Shown: positions 13,681-25,075 of the stretch, one piece after another
Numbering within the stretch: position 1 is the stretch's first letter
Layout: the number at the start of each line of letters is the position of its first letter
DNA from: Macquaria australasica
Lineage: Eukaryota; Chordata; Actinopteri; Centrarchiformes; Percichthyidae
Direction of reading: 5' to 3'
Length of the DNA: 64,000 nucleotides
NCBI GenBank assembly: GCA_005408345.1
Contig: SEMN01000015.1
Span: forward strand, 2,392,001 to 2,456,000
Notes under the pieces: model-generated
Told to the model about the DNA's origin: nothing
The model's input: only the letters and a program-made list of their open reading frames with translations
The model's database searches: none
Translations under genes and position numbers: made by a program

Positions 13681-15502
13681 TCTTTGTAGTTTTTATGAAT
13701 GGACCAAGTCCAGAGGTGATTTGGATGACCACACCTTCAACACGTCTTTGCTTATATACATGGATTTCATAAATTTTTGTGCAAAAGTTCAACCCAAGAT
13801 GCATGTTGATGCCTATTGTACAGGGCACACACACACACAAACTGTTATCCACTGACCCACTGAGCTGCTGAAGACAAAAGAGCTGCAGACAAATCTGATC
13901 ACTGATGCCATCTCTCCTCATTGTCTGTCTCTCTTTCTTTTGCACAGACACAAAAGCACACATCTTGAAACACTGAGACACCGCCATCACTGCCATGATC
14001 TGATGTACTGAAATGTACATTTCACATCCACAGAGAATGCAGGACAATATCAGTCTCAAAAGACAGATAAGCCGTCAAATAAAGATTCCATCTTCGATGT
14101 CTGGTCGCATACAGAGACAGAAAAAAAGCAGACATCTACAAGACACTGACACATGTGGGTAAACACAGATAAAACCGCAGCCTCAAATAAATGCATGCCA
14201 TATTACTAATCATCTATATATGACATATAATCCAGTTGGTCAAATGATTGAAAAGCTGCTTTAGATGATTGAAGAGCATCATGTTGTTACAATAAAACAC
14301 TCCTGAAAAAAGTCAGTCTCCAAAACTGCATTTCAAATATCTACAGGAAAACCAGAGCAGCCCTCCAGCATCTATTTTCATTTCTAACCACAGAGTCGGC
14401 ACTAAAACTATTAACAGAAAGATTTGTTGTTGTTTGCCTCTAACCCTAGTGTACCCCCAGAACCCTGGTAACCCCTATTTAAGCACTGAGTTTCCTCTCA
14501 TCGATCAAAGTGTGGCGCACACAGTCCAGGAGCATGACACTGGCACTGGAGAGCTTACACCAGGTTTCACCTTTGACCCTAAGAGATGCTCAGTGGCTGT
14601 GTGTATATGTGTGTGGATGTGTAGTATAGTGTAGTGTAAATTCAAAGAGGGTCACCTATCTGCTCACCACTAGTTCCTTGCAAAACTCAATTTCCTCCTG
14701 GAGCGTCCACAGCTAAGCACTTTTAACCTCTGCAAACCTGCTGCGATGGAGGATACATGTAAAATTTAGAGGATAAGAGGATGAAAGAGCCATTGCATGT
14801 GTGTGTGTGTGTAATATTAACTGACTCAAACACACCAAACAGAGGTAAAAGCTCTTAAGTTTCAGCTGTCAGATAGTGAACATGCTGCCGCGCAGGTTGA
14901 CGAACTGTGCAAAAGATTGTGGAGGATTTTTCTGTTCATGTGTGCATGTCTTTGTGTGTGTGTGTGTGCGTGTCTTTGTGTGTGTGTGTGTGTGTGTAAG
15001 AGTATGTGTGTATTGGCCATAGAGGAGTGTTCCCAGTGAGAGAGTGAAGAGGTATCCACCACACACTGCCTGGGGCCCTCTGGAAGAGAGACTAAACAAG
15101 ACCTTCCCATTGGGACGCACACACACAGCCTGCAGCTGCAAATGACCTACTACCCACCTCACACACACACAACACTCACACATGCACACACACACACACA
15201 ACCACACACACACATAGAGACAAAGCCTTTTTGATGATATAATTTGTTTAAAAATGTACACTCCCAAAAAATGTTTCACAATTAGATCAAAGTCTTCCTC
15301 TCTCATTTTCTTTTGTTTTCTCATCCTCCAAGCTACATGGTGGAATGAGCAGCCTGGAAACTGACACACCAGACAACTCTCAACAGTGTACAGTATACTT
15401 GAACGTATGTGTACATAGTGTACAAAAAAATAAAAGATTTTTTTCCCCCTCTGAGTGAGTGTATACAGTATAAACTACTGTACTTGTCATCATTAGTTTA
15501 GT

Positions 15503-15756
15503 ATATAGTCCCAAACATTTTTAAACCATGGCACCCCAGTGACACACAAACACATACTCATGCACCCCCTTTAAGCTGAGAATGAATATCATAGTAAATA
15601 CCTATTATCAGCATTTATTTTAGGTCTATTTACTGTGACAAATGTGTGATAAAATGTTATTAAAAGAGAACAACAAAAATTGGAAACAAATCTTGACACA
15701 TTCCCGGCCAGTTTTTATGGCACCCCGGGGTTCCGCAGTCACTTTGAGAACAACTG
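15503..15756. mobile_element. hAT-like (Charlie-type) non-autonomous element
   Basis: The right end, reverse complemented, reads CAGTTGTTCTCAAAGTGACT, close to the Charlie-type terminus CAGTGGTTCTCAAA. Next to it are GGGGTGCCATAAAAA-like sequences, mirrored on the left by AACCATGGCACCCC. The left terminus is decayed. No transposase frame remains. Confidence 0.6.
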
Positions 15757-16029
15757 ATCTAAAGCACTATGTTTAAAGTCCGACTACTAAAATTGGATTA
15801 CTTTTAGAAGAGGAATCCTCTAATGCACTGGCTATGTGTGTAAATCCAGAGGTACTTTGTACATGATAAATGATATCTGCACAATAAAATTGCCAGAGTT
15901 AATTTACTGTAACTCTGAAAGTGTTAAAATCAACACTTCCTGTGTTTAGAGAGGCCAATCAACACTTATTAACGCCACAAAATTTGCTGTGTGTTTTCCC
16001 TTGAATCTCAGCTCTTAGCCCAAATGTGA

Positions 16030-16200
16030 AATGTCATAACGCATGCTCCCCCTTACACACTTGTGTGAATTATGTATCTGGCAGATTTGCACTGGATGCA
16101 AATTACAGATGCCACTGGTAATTACGATAATGACAGGACCTCCCGAAAGAAAATCCATTTTAAATAGGGCTTAATATGGAATGCAAAGAACATGTCCTAC
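16030..16200. promoter_or_regulatory. Candidate conserved non-coding element
   Basis: A repeat-free block with a POU octamer ATGCAAAT at 16096-16103 and a homeodomain core TAATTA at 16119-16124, 15 bp apart. It lies in arb2a intron 5. Conservation could not be tested. Confidence 0.35.
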
Positions 16201-16794
16201 ACCAATGACATACAGAAACAATGATAAAAACCATGTGCTATGACCTTGTACCTACAGTGTGTGTTTAGAAAATACTTCAAACCCATTGTAAAGTGTCGTT
16301 CTCATTCATCAGTGTCTTGTGAAACAATAGCCTGTGTGTTTTCCCAGAGGAAGCCTGAGGATGAACATATCTTCTCTGACTGACAAATAAAGGCTCCCTG
16401 CCAAGAGAAACTCAATGAGACCACAATCAATATACTGCTACAAGGTGTGCACGACTGCACACGCACACACACATACTACACAGATAGGGAATGATGTACG
16501 ATTACCTGGAGCACATAACAATCAGCTGCTGCTCATACAGTATGCACACGCACACACTCACATACTGCATGTATACACACACGAGCTGTCGTGCACACTG
16601 AAAGACACTTAAAATGCAAATAATTCTTTTTACAACAGGGACAGCACTCCATTGTTCATCTGGACGAAGGGGGGCAGATAGATAGATAAATAGGTCTCCA
16701 GATATCTAGCTTGGACCTCAATTGATGAGATTTCACATACGGCAGCAGCAGTGCTGTTAGGACAGGGAATACCACCACAAAATAATGTTTTCTC

Positions 16795-16990
16795 TCCCTC
16801 TGATCAATTTTTAATTTGGCCTGTGCAGCCGAGCCCTTGGCGGGCCTGGCCCCGGTAATTATGGTGGGTTATTGACAGCTGCCTTCCCGCGGGATGCTAT
16901 TTAAAAGAGGTTTAACCCCAGAGCAAGTCCAGGCCCCACACCCGCCTTTGAAGGTGTCAAGTGCATTGATCTGAGCTGCGGGATGTGCTG
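16795..16990. promoter_or_regulatory. Candidate conserved non-coding element
   Basis: A moderately GC-rich, repeat-free block carrying TAATTA (16856-16861), TGACAG (16873-16878, TALE/MEIS type) overlapped by the E-box CAGCTG (16876-16881), and a TTTAATTTGG stretch. It ends against CT/CA tracts. The motif mix is enhancer-like; inference only. Confidence 0.4.
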
Positions 16991-17085
16991 GGACCTTCCC
17001 ACCTGGAGGTGTGTGTATACCTGTCTGTGTGTGTTGCTTGCAGGACTGCTATTACAAGGCCATGGCAAGGCGGGGATCTTTTGAC

Positions 17086-17191
<106 letters not shown>

Positions 17192-17308
17192 TCCTCTGGC
17201 TAAACCTGGCTGGCTGGATAGAATGATACCTGTCTGGCCTCTGTAGCCACCTGATGCCCCAAGATAGGATATACACACACTGTACGTACAATGTTATCAC
17301 TGGGCTAC

Positions 17309-17332
17309 ACACACACACACACACACACACAC
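17309..17332. repeat. (CA)n microsatellite
   Basis: Twelve CA units. Confidence 0.95.
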
Positions 17333-19114
17333 GTACAAACAGGTTAACTCACAGCTCGGGGGGAATTAGAGGAACTAATGAGAAAGGAGGAGAAGGAAGA
17401 CTGGTGATTGGAGAGACAGAGAGAGAGAGAGATATCGTCACAGCACACAGGGCCATGACACAACACACGCAGATGCCAGAGTGTGCAGCTGATGTTGACA
17501 AGGACATCATCCAGCTAAAAAAAAAAAAAAAAGAGGGTGGCCAGCATGACAGAAATTAAAAGAGGATTTCTGTGTTTGAGTTTGTCTGCTTCGCTGCCCC
17601 CTTTCAGCCTCCCATTGAAATTCTGGGCAGATACAAACCCCTAGGCTTTTGACACACTTTTGAAAACACCACACCCCCTCTTTCTTTCCAGTGGGTCTCC
17701 AGTGTCGAGCCTGACTCACTATGGAGAGAGAGAGACAGAGAACGACAGAGAAGAGAAATGGGGGGTGAGAAGGAGGGGAGGCATTACGGAGCGTGTAGAT
17801 CTGTTTTTGTATTAGCAACTTCCAAATTAAATTAAGTCGTTCTTGAGGACAGTGTATAATTTTTGTGGTTTCTGTGTGGTTGTTTGCACATCTATATACA
17901 CTTAACAAGTTGGAGAGTTGTCAGGCTTGATATTGTTGATTAATTATTTCATATTTGAAATATCTAAAATGCACAAAAAAAGAGATTAAAATAATAAACA
18001 ATTAAATCAGAAGAAGACTTTTGACCATCTGAAAAAAAACTGTTTTCTATAGCAGACAAAAATTACTAGATTGTCTAGAAATATTGAAAAAGAATTGAGA
18101 TATTTACCCCAGATGAATACAAAGCATTTTGGAAGAGAATTTTTCGAATAGTAGCTGATAACTAATGCTGGCTACAAAACCAAAAGATGGCGACTGCAGG
18201 AGAAGTTGAGGGAAAAGGGTTAAGAAGTTATGTAAAGTAGAACATTTTGGCTTCCTGCTTCTCAACTATGTTGTGTCATGGCCAGATAAGTGATGTAGGA
18301 GAGCTAACGCCTCACATCAGCATTCATGTGTTTTCTTTCAATTTGGACACAAACTTAAACAAGTTTTAAGTCCTACTCTTAACTCCAACAGCTACTATAA
18401 CTAATGATCCCACCTTTCAATATTCCCTCCTTCCTCATTTATTCTGACTGTAACCTCACAATCTACACTCTCTCTCTTCCCCATCCCCCATCCCCTTACA
18501 AACCCCATGGCGCCCACCTCCACCATCTCAGTCTCAGGATGCAGAGCAGTGACAGGGCCAGAAGGTAATGATACAGCTGCCATGATGCAACAAGCAGACC
18601 TGTCGACTGTCAGGAATTGAAATCATGAAGGAATAAGCTGTCATTAAGAGGCCCTCTCCCAGTAGTGGAGCTGTCAGACGCCTGCCTTCTGCCTACTCTC
18701 TCTCTCTCTACACTCCCGTCTCTCCTCTGCCAGTCCCACCCCATTTGCAGTCACTCCCTCGTCCTCCTCTCATTTCTCTCTTCCTGCTTCAATCCTCTCT
18801 GTACCCCCTCTCCTTCTTCCCTCTTCTGTCCTCTTCCAACCAATCATAACCCTTCTGCCTCTCTGCACCCCCTAAACCCCCGCTCTCCATCTCAGATTCC
18901 TCTTTTCCACCTCTTTTCCCCCACACTCTGTGGTTGTTGGTGGAGCATCCTCCTCTCACCTGTCATTTTAGCTCTAGGCTATGGGAATAGCACCACCTCC
19001 ATGTGCACACACGTGCACATAAAGGCAACATGCATGAGACCTGCACACACAGCACAAAGATTTCCCTTAACACTGTGCCAAATGCCACAAGCATACACTG
19101 CCCGATGTGATGCA

Positions 19115-19116
<2 letters not shown>

Positions 19117-19178
<62 letters not shown>
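19117..19178. repeat. (TG)n microsatellite
   Basis: About 31 TG units; preceded (18680-18940) by a pyrimidine-rich low-complexity stretch. Confidence 0.97.
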
Positions 19179-19182
<4 letters not shown>

Positions 19183-19391
19183 CTGTGTGCACATGTCTGT
19201 GTGTACATATTTTAGACTTTAACATATACATTTTTCCAGCTTATTAATGTGTCATTATCATATAGCAGTATGACAAAGATTGTGATATATCTGTAGACAG
19301 AAGCATGGTGGATATGGGAGGAAGAGACAGGTGATGGGGTGTAAATGGTGTGTTAGAGACAGGCTGCCCCGAGATTCACCCTGTGATTGTT

Positions 19392-19393
19392 TG

Positions 19394-19429
<36 letters not shown>
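19392..19429. repeat. (GT)n microsatellite
   Basis: GT tract with one GC interruption. Confidence 0.95.
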
Positions 19430-19430
<1 letters not shown>

Positions 19431-19643
19431 ATGTGTGTTGTGTGAAGGACCTGATTAACTAGCACAATCAGCTATTTTTCCCATCGGAAGAGAGGAAAGG
19501 CTGACTCGAAGTTCGAAGGAACATGGCTAAGAATTTCAGAGTGGTGCTTTGACACAGGTATGTGCAAGCCCATACACACCATAGAACTGCACTTGCACTG
19601 CATGCACACACACTACAGTAGCACTGAGCCAAATTAACAGTTT

Positions 19644-19647
<4 letters not shown>

Positions 19648-19682
<35 letters not shown>
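19648..19682. repeat. (TG)n microsatellite
   Basis: About 17 units; the third TG tract within 600 bp. Confidence 0.95.
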
Positions 19683-19684
<2 letters not shown>

Positions 19685-22167
19685 ATGTGCTCGTTCATGT
19701 GTTTTGTAAAGCTACAAGCTCCCTTCCATATTTGTCGAATGCACTCCAGTTGACCCTTTGCTGTAGCTTTGAATTTCCAATCAACTTCCCATGAGTAACT
19801 TCACATGAGCTGCACTCCAGGCAACAGATTCTTGCCACGAAACATTTTTGGAAAATGAAGCTTAATCTAAACATAATAAAAAGTGTAGTCAAAATGTCAA
19901 TATTTGACCCGACACTGCACTTACCAAATTTTGTAAATCAAAAAATATTGAGTAATTGTCATGGTGCCAGAGTTGTCAAATATAGTTATTATTACCATTT
20001 TAATGTTTATTGTTTTATAGTGCTGACTAGTCATGTGGTGTACATTTTGAGCATCCTCAGTATCTACTGAAAATACCATACTGAATAACTATAATGGGTA
20101 CTTCAGATGAGTATGCAGTGTGTCACTAGTCCTGGTGATTTCACTGATTAGCTCGTCCCTCTCTGCTTTAAGGGAGAACTAATCATCAAAATCAGCTGAT
20201 GGCGTGTTGGGTTGAGAGGAAAACCAGCAAACTCTTGCCTGCCAATGCCACATTGCATAGGCTAGAGTTTTTTTTCTGGCACTGTAATAATGGCTAATTA
20301 TCGTTGAGGTGGCCTCTTCACAAACTTGCTTGATCGTGGGATTCTGCTCTGAATATGGCATAATGCTGCTGATCATGGATTCTGCAGTCTGTATTTGCTA
20401 TGTCACGGAGCTGTCATCTCTCTGAGCAGTCATTCATTTGTGAGCTATTGATCAAACATGTTTCATCACTTGTTTGCTGAATGCCTGTAAATTAAGGTAT
20501 AAAAGGTATATCTATTTACAAAAAAACAGCTGTGCTGAATCAGTAACTCAGCTTCTTTCTTCAGATTGTATATAGTAGCTGTAACTCCTGTTCATGCAGT
20601 AAAAATTATATCCACACAAATTTCATGGTATGACATAATAAACCACAAGCATGCCCGTAATAGATACAGACAGCATGAATTGACTGTATATGTGTGTGCC
20701 TGTCTTTCCAGTGCACACACAGAGTACAAGGCCTGTGTGTGGTAAATGCCTGGATGATGATTTGTCAGGGTGTAAGAACACGATTTCTTGTTTACTATGA
20801 TGAATGAGCAACACTCGCACTACACACACCATGTTCTCTATATCGAAGCTGTCACTTTGGCTTTCTGCAGCACAATCCTGCCTTCTCCAACTGTAATACC
20901 AGCCAGGGTAACTGTAATTCAAAGTCTCGGGGTAGTCGAATCGTCCGTTAGCACACACATGGGCACACACACGCAATCCAAACCTCTCCTGTTGTTGTAC
21001 ACAGCAGGAGAGGGCTTTACACAGCAGTGAAAGTCTTTATGGCATTCAGATGGACGAAACGAGGGAACGAGGGGGAGAGGGAGAGCAGGATCTCCCCTAA
21101 GTCAATTTGAACAGAGGGCCGATGAAATTACACAGTTAGTCGTGGCCAGGCTGACAAATGAACACAGAGATGGGGATGAAAATAATAAGATAGGCAGAGC
21201 CACCTTTTGCTTGCTGACACACAGATGTATACACTCGTGTGTGATCATATGGTAGGGAAAGAAAAACTAATCTATATTTTACAATACATTATCTTTTCCT
21301 CTCTCTCTCAGCTCAGTCACCCATGAATACACAGGACTATATGGGAATCATGCATCATAAGAATGCATAAATGTTTGCTGGTTTAACAGTGATCATGTTG
21401 AGGTATATGTTTCATTTCACTAACAAGACAATATAATCCTCAATTCTGGGTTGAGGACTGTACAGTAATAGAATCATTTAAGAGTATGAGTCTATGTTTG
21501 CGCCTCTGTGATTATATGTGGAGTGCAGAAATTGTTCAGCATCATATCATTTCTCATATGACCCCAGGACAAAGTTTCCTTTCTTGTGTAAATTGTACAG
21601 TGAAGTTAAACTGAATTGGGTTGATGCAGTACATCCAGAGTCTGAGCTATGAAAACAACAACACATTACCCACAATCACATTCAAACCTCCAGTCAAATA
21701 CAAGAAAACTAAATACCACGACACTCGGCTTCTGACTGTGCCACAACGCCTTCCACAGCCCCAAATATTCAAACCTGCCCTTCAAATAAACAGTGTGTGT
21801 TACACTTGTCACACCAATATCCCATCAGGCTAACCACTGTGGTACTGGTGGTACCAACGACCACATGATGAGCACACTAGCTGACCTTGTCACTCAGAGA
21901 CCCACAAAACTCTACATACCAAAGATGTGTCACAGTTTATACTCTGTAGAGGGAAAAGACAATAAGAAAATAAATGTAAAGTATTTAGAACTGGCTGCAC
22001 AATAAATCCTCTTCTACCTAATCTATATTACGTGCAGTGTCCTCAGTGCACTCAGCCCACCCGTCCCTCTTAGTGAAACATGAAAACAGGACATCTTGGA
22101 TCAAAGATCAGAAAATCAGTTCAACATCCAACAGAGTAGCTTGAACTTCTTTTGTTGTGCCCCCTAC

Positions 22168-22359
22168 CTCCATGGCTCTGGTGATGAAGGGGATCTGTGT
22201 CCCTGAGTCCAGGTCCTGGTTGATGATGAGTCTACGGGCCCACTGACCGGCCCGCACTACGCCACTGCCCTGGATCAGCACCAGCAGCTTGGATGGGTTG
22301 GACAAAGCATCGGGGCTCAGGTAGATAAAACTGGTGGGTTCATCTTCTGTAGCATCCAC
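22168..22359 (-). CDS. arb2a: arb2a (fam172a) coding exon 5, start of ARB2 domain
   Basis: This 192-bp exon encodes 64 residues, beginning VDATEDEP and ending PFITRAME. It carries the core strand-turn motif LVLIQGSGVVRAGQW followed by ARRLIINQDLDSGTQ, which I recognise as the first part of the ARB2 domain of FAM172A/ARB2A. The acceptor is TTTAG before GTG and the donor is GAG followed by gtaggg, so both ends are in phase 0. The domain has an alpha/beta-hydrolase-like fold and is named after fission yeast Arb2, a partner of Argonaute. Mammalian FAM172A is described as a nuclear factor that works with AGO2 and CHD7 in co-transcriptional splicing control. As I remember it, human has His where this exon has Gln in the IQGSG loop. 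The next exon should begin with a GYGVIVLNP-like stretch; I did not find one between here and position 1. Confidence 0.95.
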
Positions 22360-22848
22360 CTAAACATTCAGTAAAACACAGGTTACCATGTGTCACTGAC
22401 GTACATTGCTATTGGAGTCAAACAATATGAAAAATGTATACTTTCCCAATGATGTTCATTTACTTTTTAAACTGCAGAACATGTTTTGAATATGATTTCA
22501 TAGACTTTTGGGACATTCCACTCAATCAAAATAAATCTTTGCTCTTTCCATGCAAGAGCAGCAAATGCAAAAGATGATCAAATTATGATTTTATAATTAG
22601 AGCCTTGATTTCTGCTGCTTCAAATAATCGCCTGATAATGATTATGAAGAAAGAAAAAAACGTTAGAAATGTTCTTCTGTAACCTGAGTTTAAGGAGAAA
22701 CAGCCTTCTCCTCTGTGGCCTTTGTAATTAAAAAAGCTCATAAGCATCAGTACACTAATCATCAATAATCATGAATAGAAAACAGCCTTTGTGTGATTAA
22801 AACTGAGGCAGAAAGTAATATGGACAGAAAGAGAGGCTAAGAGAGTTA

Positions 22849-22852
<4 letters not shown>

Positions 22853-22925
<73 letters not shown>
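22853..22925. repeat. (GT)n microsatellite in arb2a intron 4
   Basis: About 36 perfect units. Confidence 0.98.
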
Positions 22926-22926
<1 letters not shown>

Positions 22927-23289
22927 ACGCGCTCCGTCCACATCCCATGCGTCTTTGCATCCCTCCCAAGTATGCCTGGAAGAATCTCTAAGGAGACAAA
23001 CACTGTCCATAAAAGCCATGGGTGGCAGCTGCAAGAACTTAATCCAAGCAGACAAAGAGAGCCGAGTGGGGGAGAAAATCTTACCCTTTATTCTCTTGTG
23101 CTCCCTCATTCCCTCTCCCTATACTTGGCTGTGGTTAATCTTCTTAAAATCTGCGGTCACAAGTTCAATGCCACGCAGGTGGACAGACCCACCGCTAACA
23201 CACAAATACACACACACACACGCCATATACATGCAGGCGGGTGGGCAGCAGAAAAGCAGAACAGAGCAATTTTCCAGAGGAATAATGAG

Positions 23290-23450
23290 ATAAATAGGCC
23301 AGGCAGATAAACCAGCAAAAGTGTATGGGGGCTAATGAAAGGCGCTGAGTCCCTGGCTAAGTGATTTATGGACACTGTTAGTGCTGGAGCTAACTCTGCT
23401 ATGCTTCTAAACACCAGCGCTGCCTAACATCCCTATAAACGCAGCCTGAA
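23290..23450. promoter_or_regulatory. Candidate conserved non-coding element in intron 4
   Basis: Repeat-free sequence with TGATTTATGG at 23362-23371, a PBX/HOX composite-like site, and GATAA and TAATGA motifs nearby. Confidence 0.3.
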
Positions 23451-24000
23451 AAATGATCATAACTTTTATAAACAGAAAAAGAGCAGGGATGGAGGGGGTA
23501 AAGGGGGCAAAAAGAGACAAACATGCTTCCAACAACAAATAAAAGGGATCAAGTGTGTGCTCTGAGCCTGGATGAGCTGGGCAAAGAATAACTCCATGAT
23601 GGCAGAGTAGAAAGTCCCCTTCAGCGCAAATGAATGCAAAACAGATTAAGCATCAGCATGCTGCGCCTCTGTGCCTTTGAAATGACACGTCACAATACAG
23701 TTAATTTGTTGAGGAGACACTTTTGCACAAAGGATGTGGGCAGAGGAGGGGGTAAAAGAAAGAGAGGGAGTAAGAGAGAAACTGAGTGAGATAGAAAGAG
23801 AAAGACAAAGACTGATAGAGAATGAGGAGAGCTGACTCCTCACAATCCCCTTTTCTTTATTTTTTTAAACAGGACACTCAATACCATAATCACACTCTGA
23901 AGCCTAAGCATTTACGTCAATTTTCATATTTAATACTCCCTTTAATCTTCAAGGGCATAAATCAAAGAGGAAAATGCCTCTTTTCACTCTGGGTACTTAC

Positions 24001-24066
24001 TGGCAGGATTGCTTTAGTCATGTTGCACTTTTTCTCCAACAGCTCATAAACATACTGAGTGATGAT
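24001..24066 (-). CDS. arb2a: arb2a (fam172a) coding exon 4
   Basis: A 66-bp exon of 22 codons, IITQYVYELLEKKCNMTKAI then LP. The acceptor is a good pyrimidine tract ending CTCTCCAG and the donor is CCA followed by gtaagt, a near-perfect consensus. Both ends are phase 0, matching exon 3 upstream and exon 5 downstream. The peptide matches the human FAM172A segment IITKYVYELLEKDCNL at nearly every position from memory. It is a helical linker before the ARB2 core. The intron to exon 5 is only about 1.6 kb, while the intron to exon 3 is about 13 kb. Confidence 0.95.
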
Positions 24067-24338
24067 CTGGAGAGGAAAAAAAAGACACAGAACACACACA
24101 CAGTCAGACATTACATTGATAATACTAATGCAATGAATATTTTTACATTGCTGTTGATACAAATCCATCCAACAAAAGCCAACTAACCTAACCCCGCGTG
24201 TATGTGTGAACAAGTAAAAGCAACCACTGTCATGCTTGTAAACAGAATAAAAAATACTATTCAAAACCCTTGTTTGCCCTCTGGTGTGTGTGTGTGTGTA
24301 TGTGTGTGTACACGAGCTACTTGAAAGGGTCTGGATCG

Positions 24339-24341
<3 letters not shown>

Positions 24342-24403
<62 letters not shown>
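24342..24403. repeat. (GT)n microsatellite in arb2a intron 3
   Basis: About 31 perfect units, with a shorter GT run at 24283-24309. Confidence 0.98.
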
Positions 24404-24406
<3 letters not shown>

Positions 24407-24789
24407 CACAGTGCAGTTAGAGTGTTGAGGTTGTAAGTGCCAGGAGAGGAAATCTCCTGTACAAGCGAAGGGCTGATGTAAGTTATGTTTATCCCCGCAG
24501 CCACAGCACTAAAGAACCTTGTATACGGAATCATTCCAACCCCAGGCCAAGCCTTTCATGGTTCAGTGACATTAACAACTTTCTTTTCCATTTTCCTTAT
24601 TTTTTCTTTCCTTCTTTTCTTCTCCCCACGTCCTGCTCAGCTGAGAACAGAGACAAGCGCTGTGTGGAACAGATTTCGATTTCTGATCAGTTGTGAGAGA
24701 AAGATAGAGGAGTGGTGATAAGAGATGACAGGACACATGGCCGCTGGCAACGAGCTGTGTTGGAGCTATTGTTGCTGTGATGATGTTTC

Positions 24790-25075
24790 CCAAACATGTG
24801 CAGTGACAGACTCCCTGTCCTGCGTGTCACGACAATACAATGATGGGCGGACGGACCACGGGGATAGCTGAGCAACATGCTGTCCAGCTCTGCTGTGAAG
24901 TCTCACTTTGGTTAGCTTTTGAAGCATCAGCCTTACTAAATCAGGAAACCAAAGGCCAGCGGTGGCGCCACGGCTACAACGCGAGACCAACTGAATGACC
25001 CCAAACACAAAGCCCGAACACAAACAAGGATCAACCAGACTGTCATGTCTCTCAGCACAGAGTGGCACGATGCTC
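24790..25075. promoter_or_regulatory. GC-richer candidate regulatory block in intron 3
   Basis: An island of higher GC in A/T-rich intron with SOX-like ACAATACAATG and a perfect 10-bp palindrome GTGGCGCCAC at 24962-24971. No coding frame with splice sites was seen. Confidence 0.3.

Larger units (their letters stand above)
22360..24000. other. arb2a: arb2a intron 4
   Basis: About 1.6 kb between two certain exons. It contains a long (GT)n tract at 22853 and a repeat-poor block around 23290-23450 with a PBX/HOX-like motif. No coding sequence was seen. Confidence 0.9.

Noticed and set aside
14869..15369. 166-codon minus-strand open frame
   Set aside because: Much of it translates CA/TG runs (Thr-His and Cys-Val repeats); no coding composition outside them.
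18665..19222. 185-codon plus-strand open frame
   Set aside because: It is made of CT-rich (Ser/Pro/Leu) sequence running into a TG tract; no splice signals or recognisable domain.
22849..23310. Overlapping 146-153-codon plus-strand frames
   Set aside because: They start in the (GT)n tract as Cys-Val runs and have no family resemblance.
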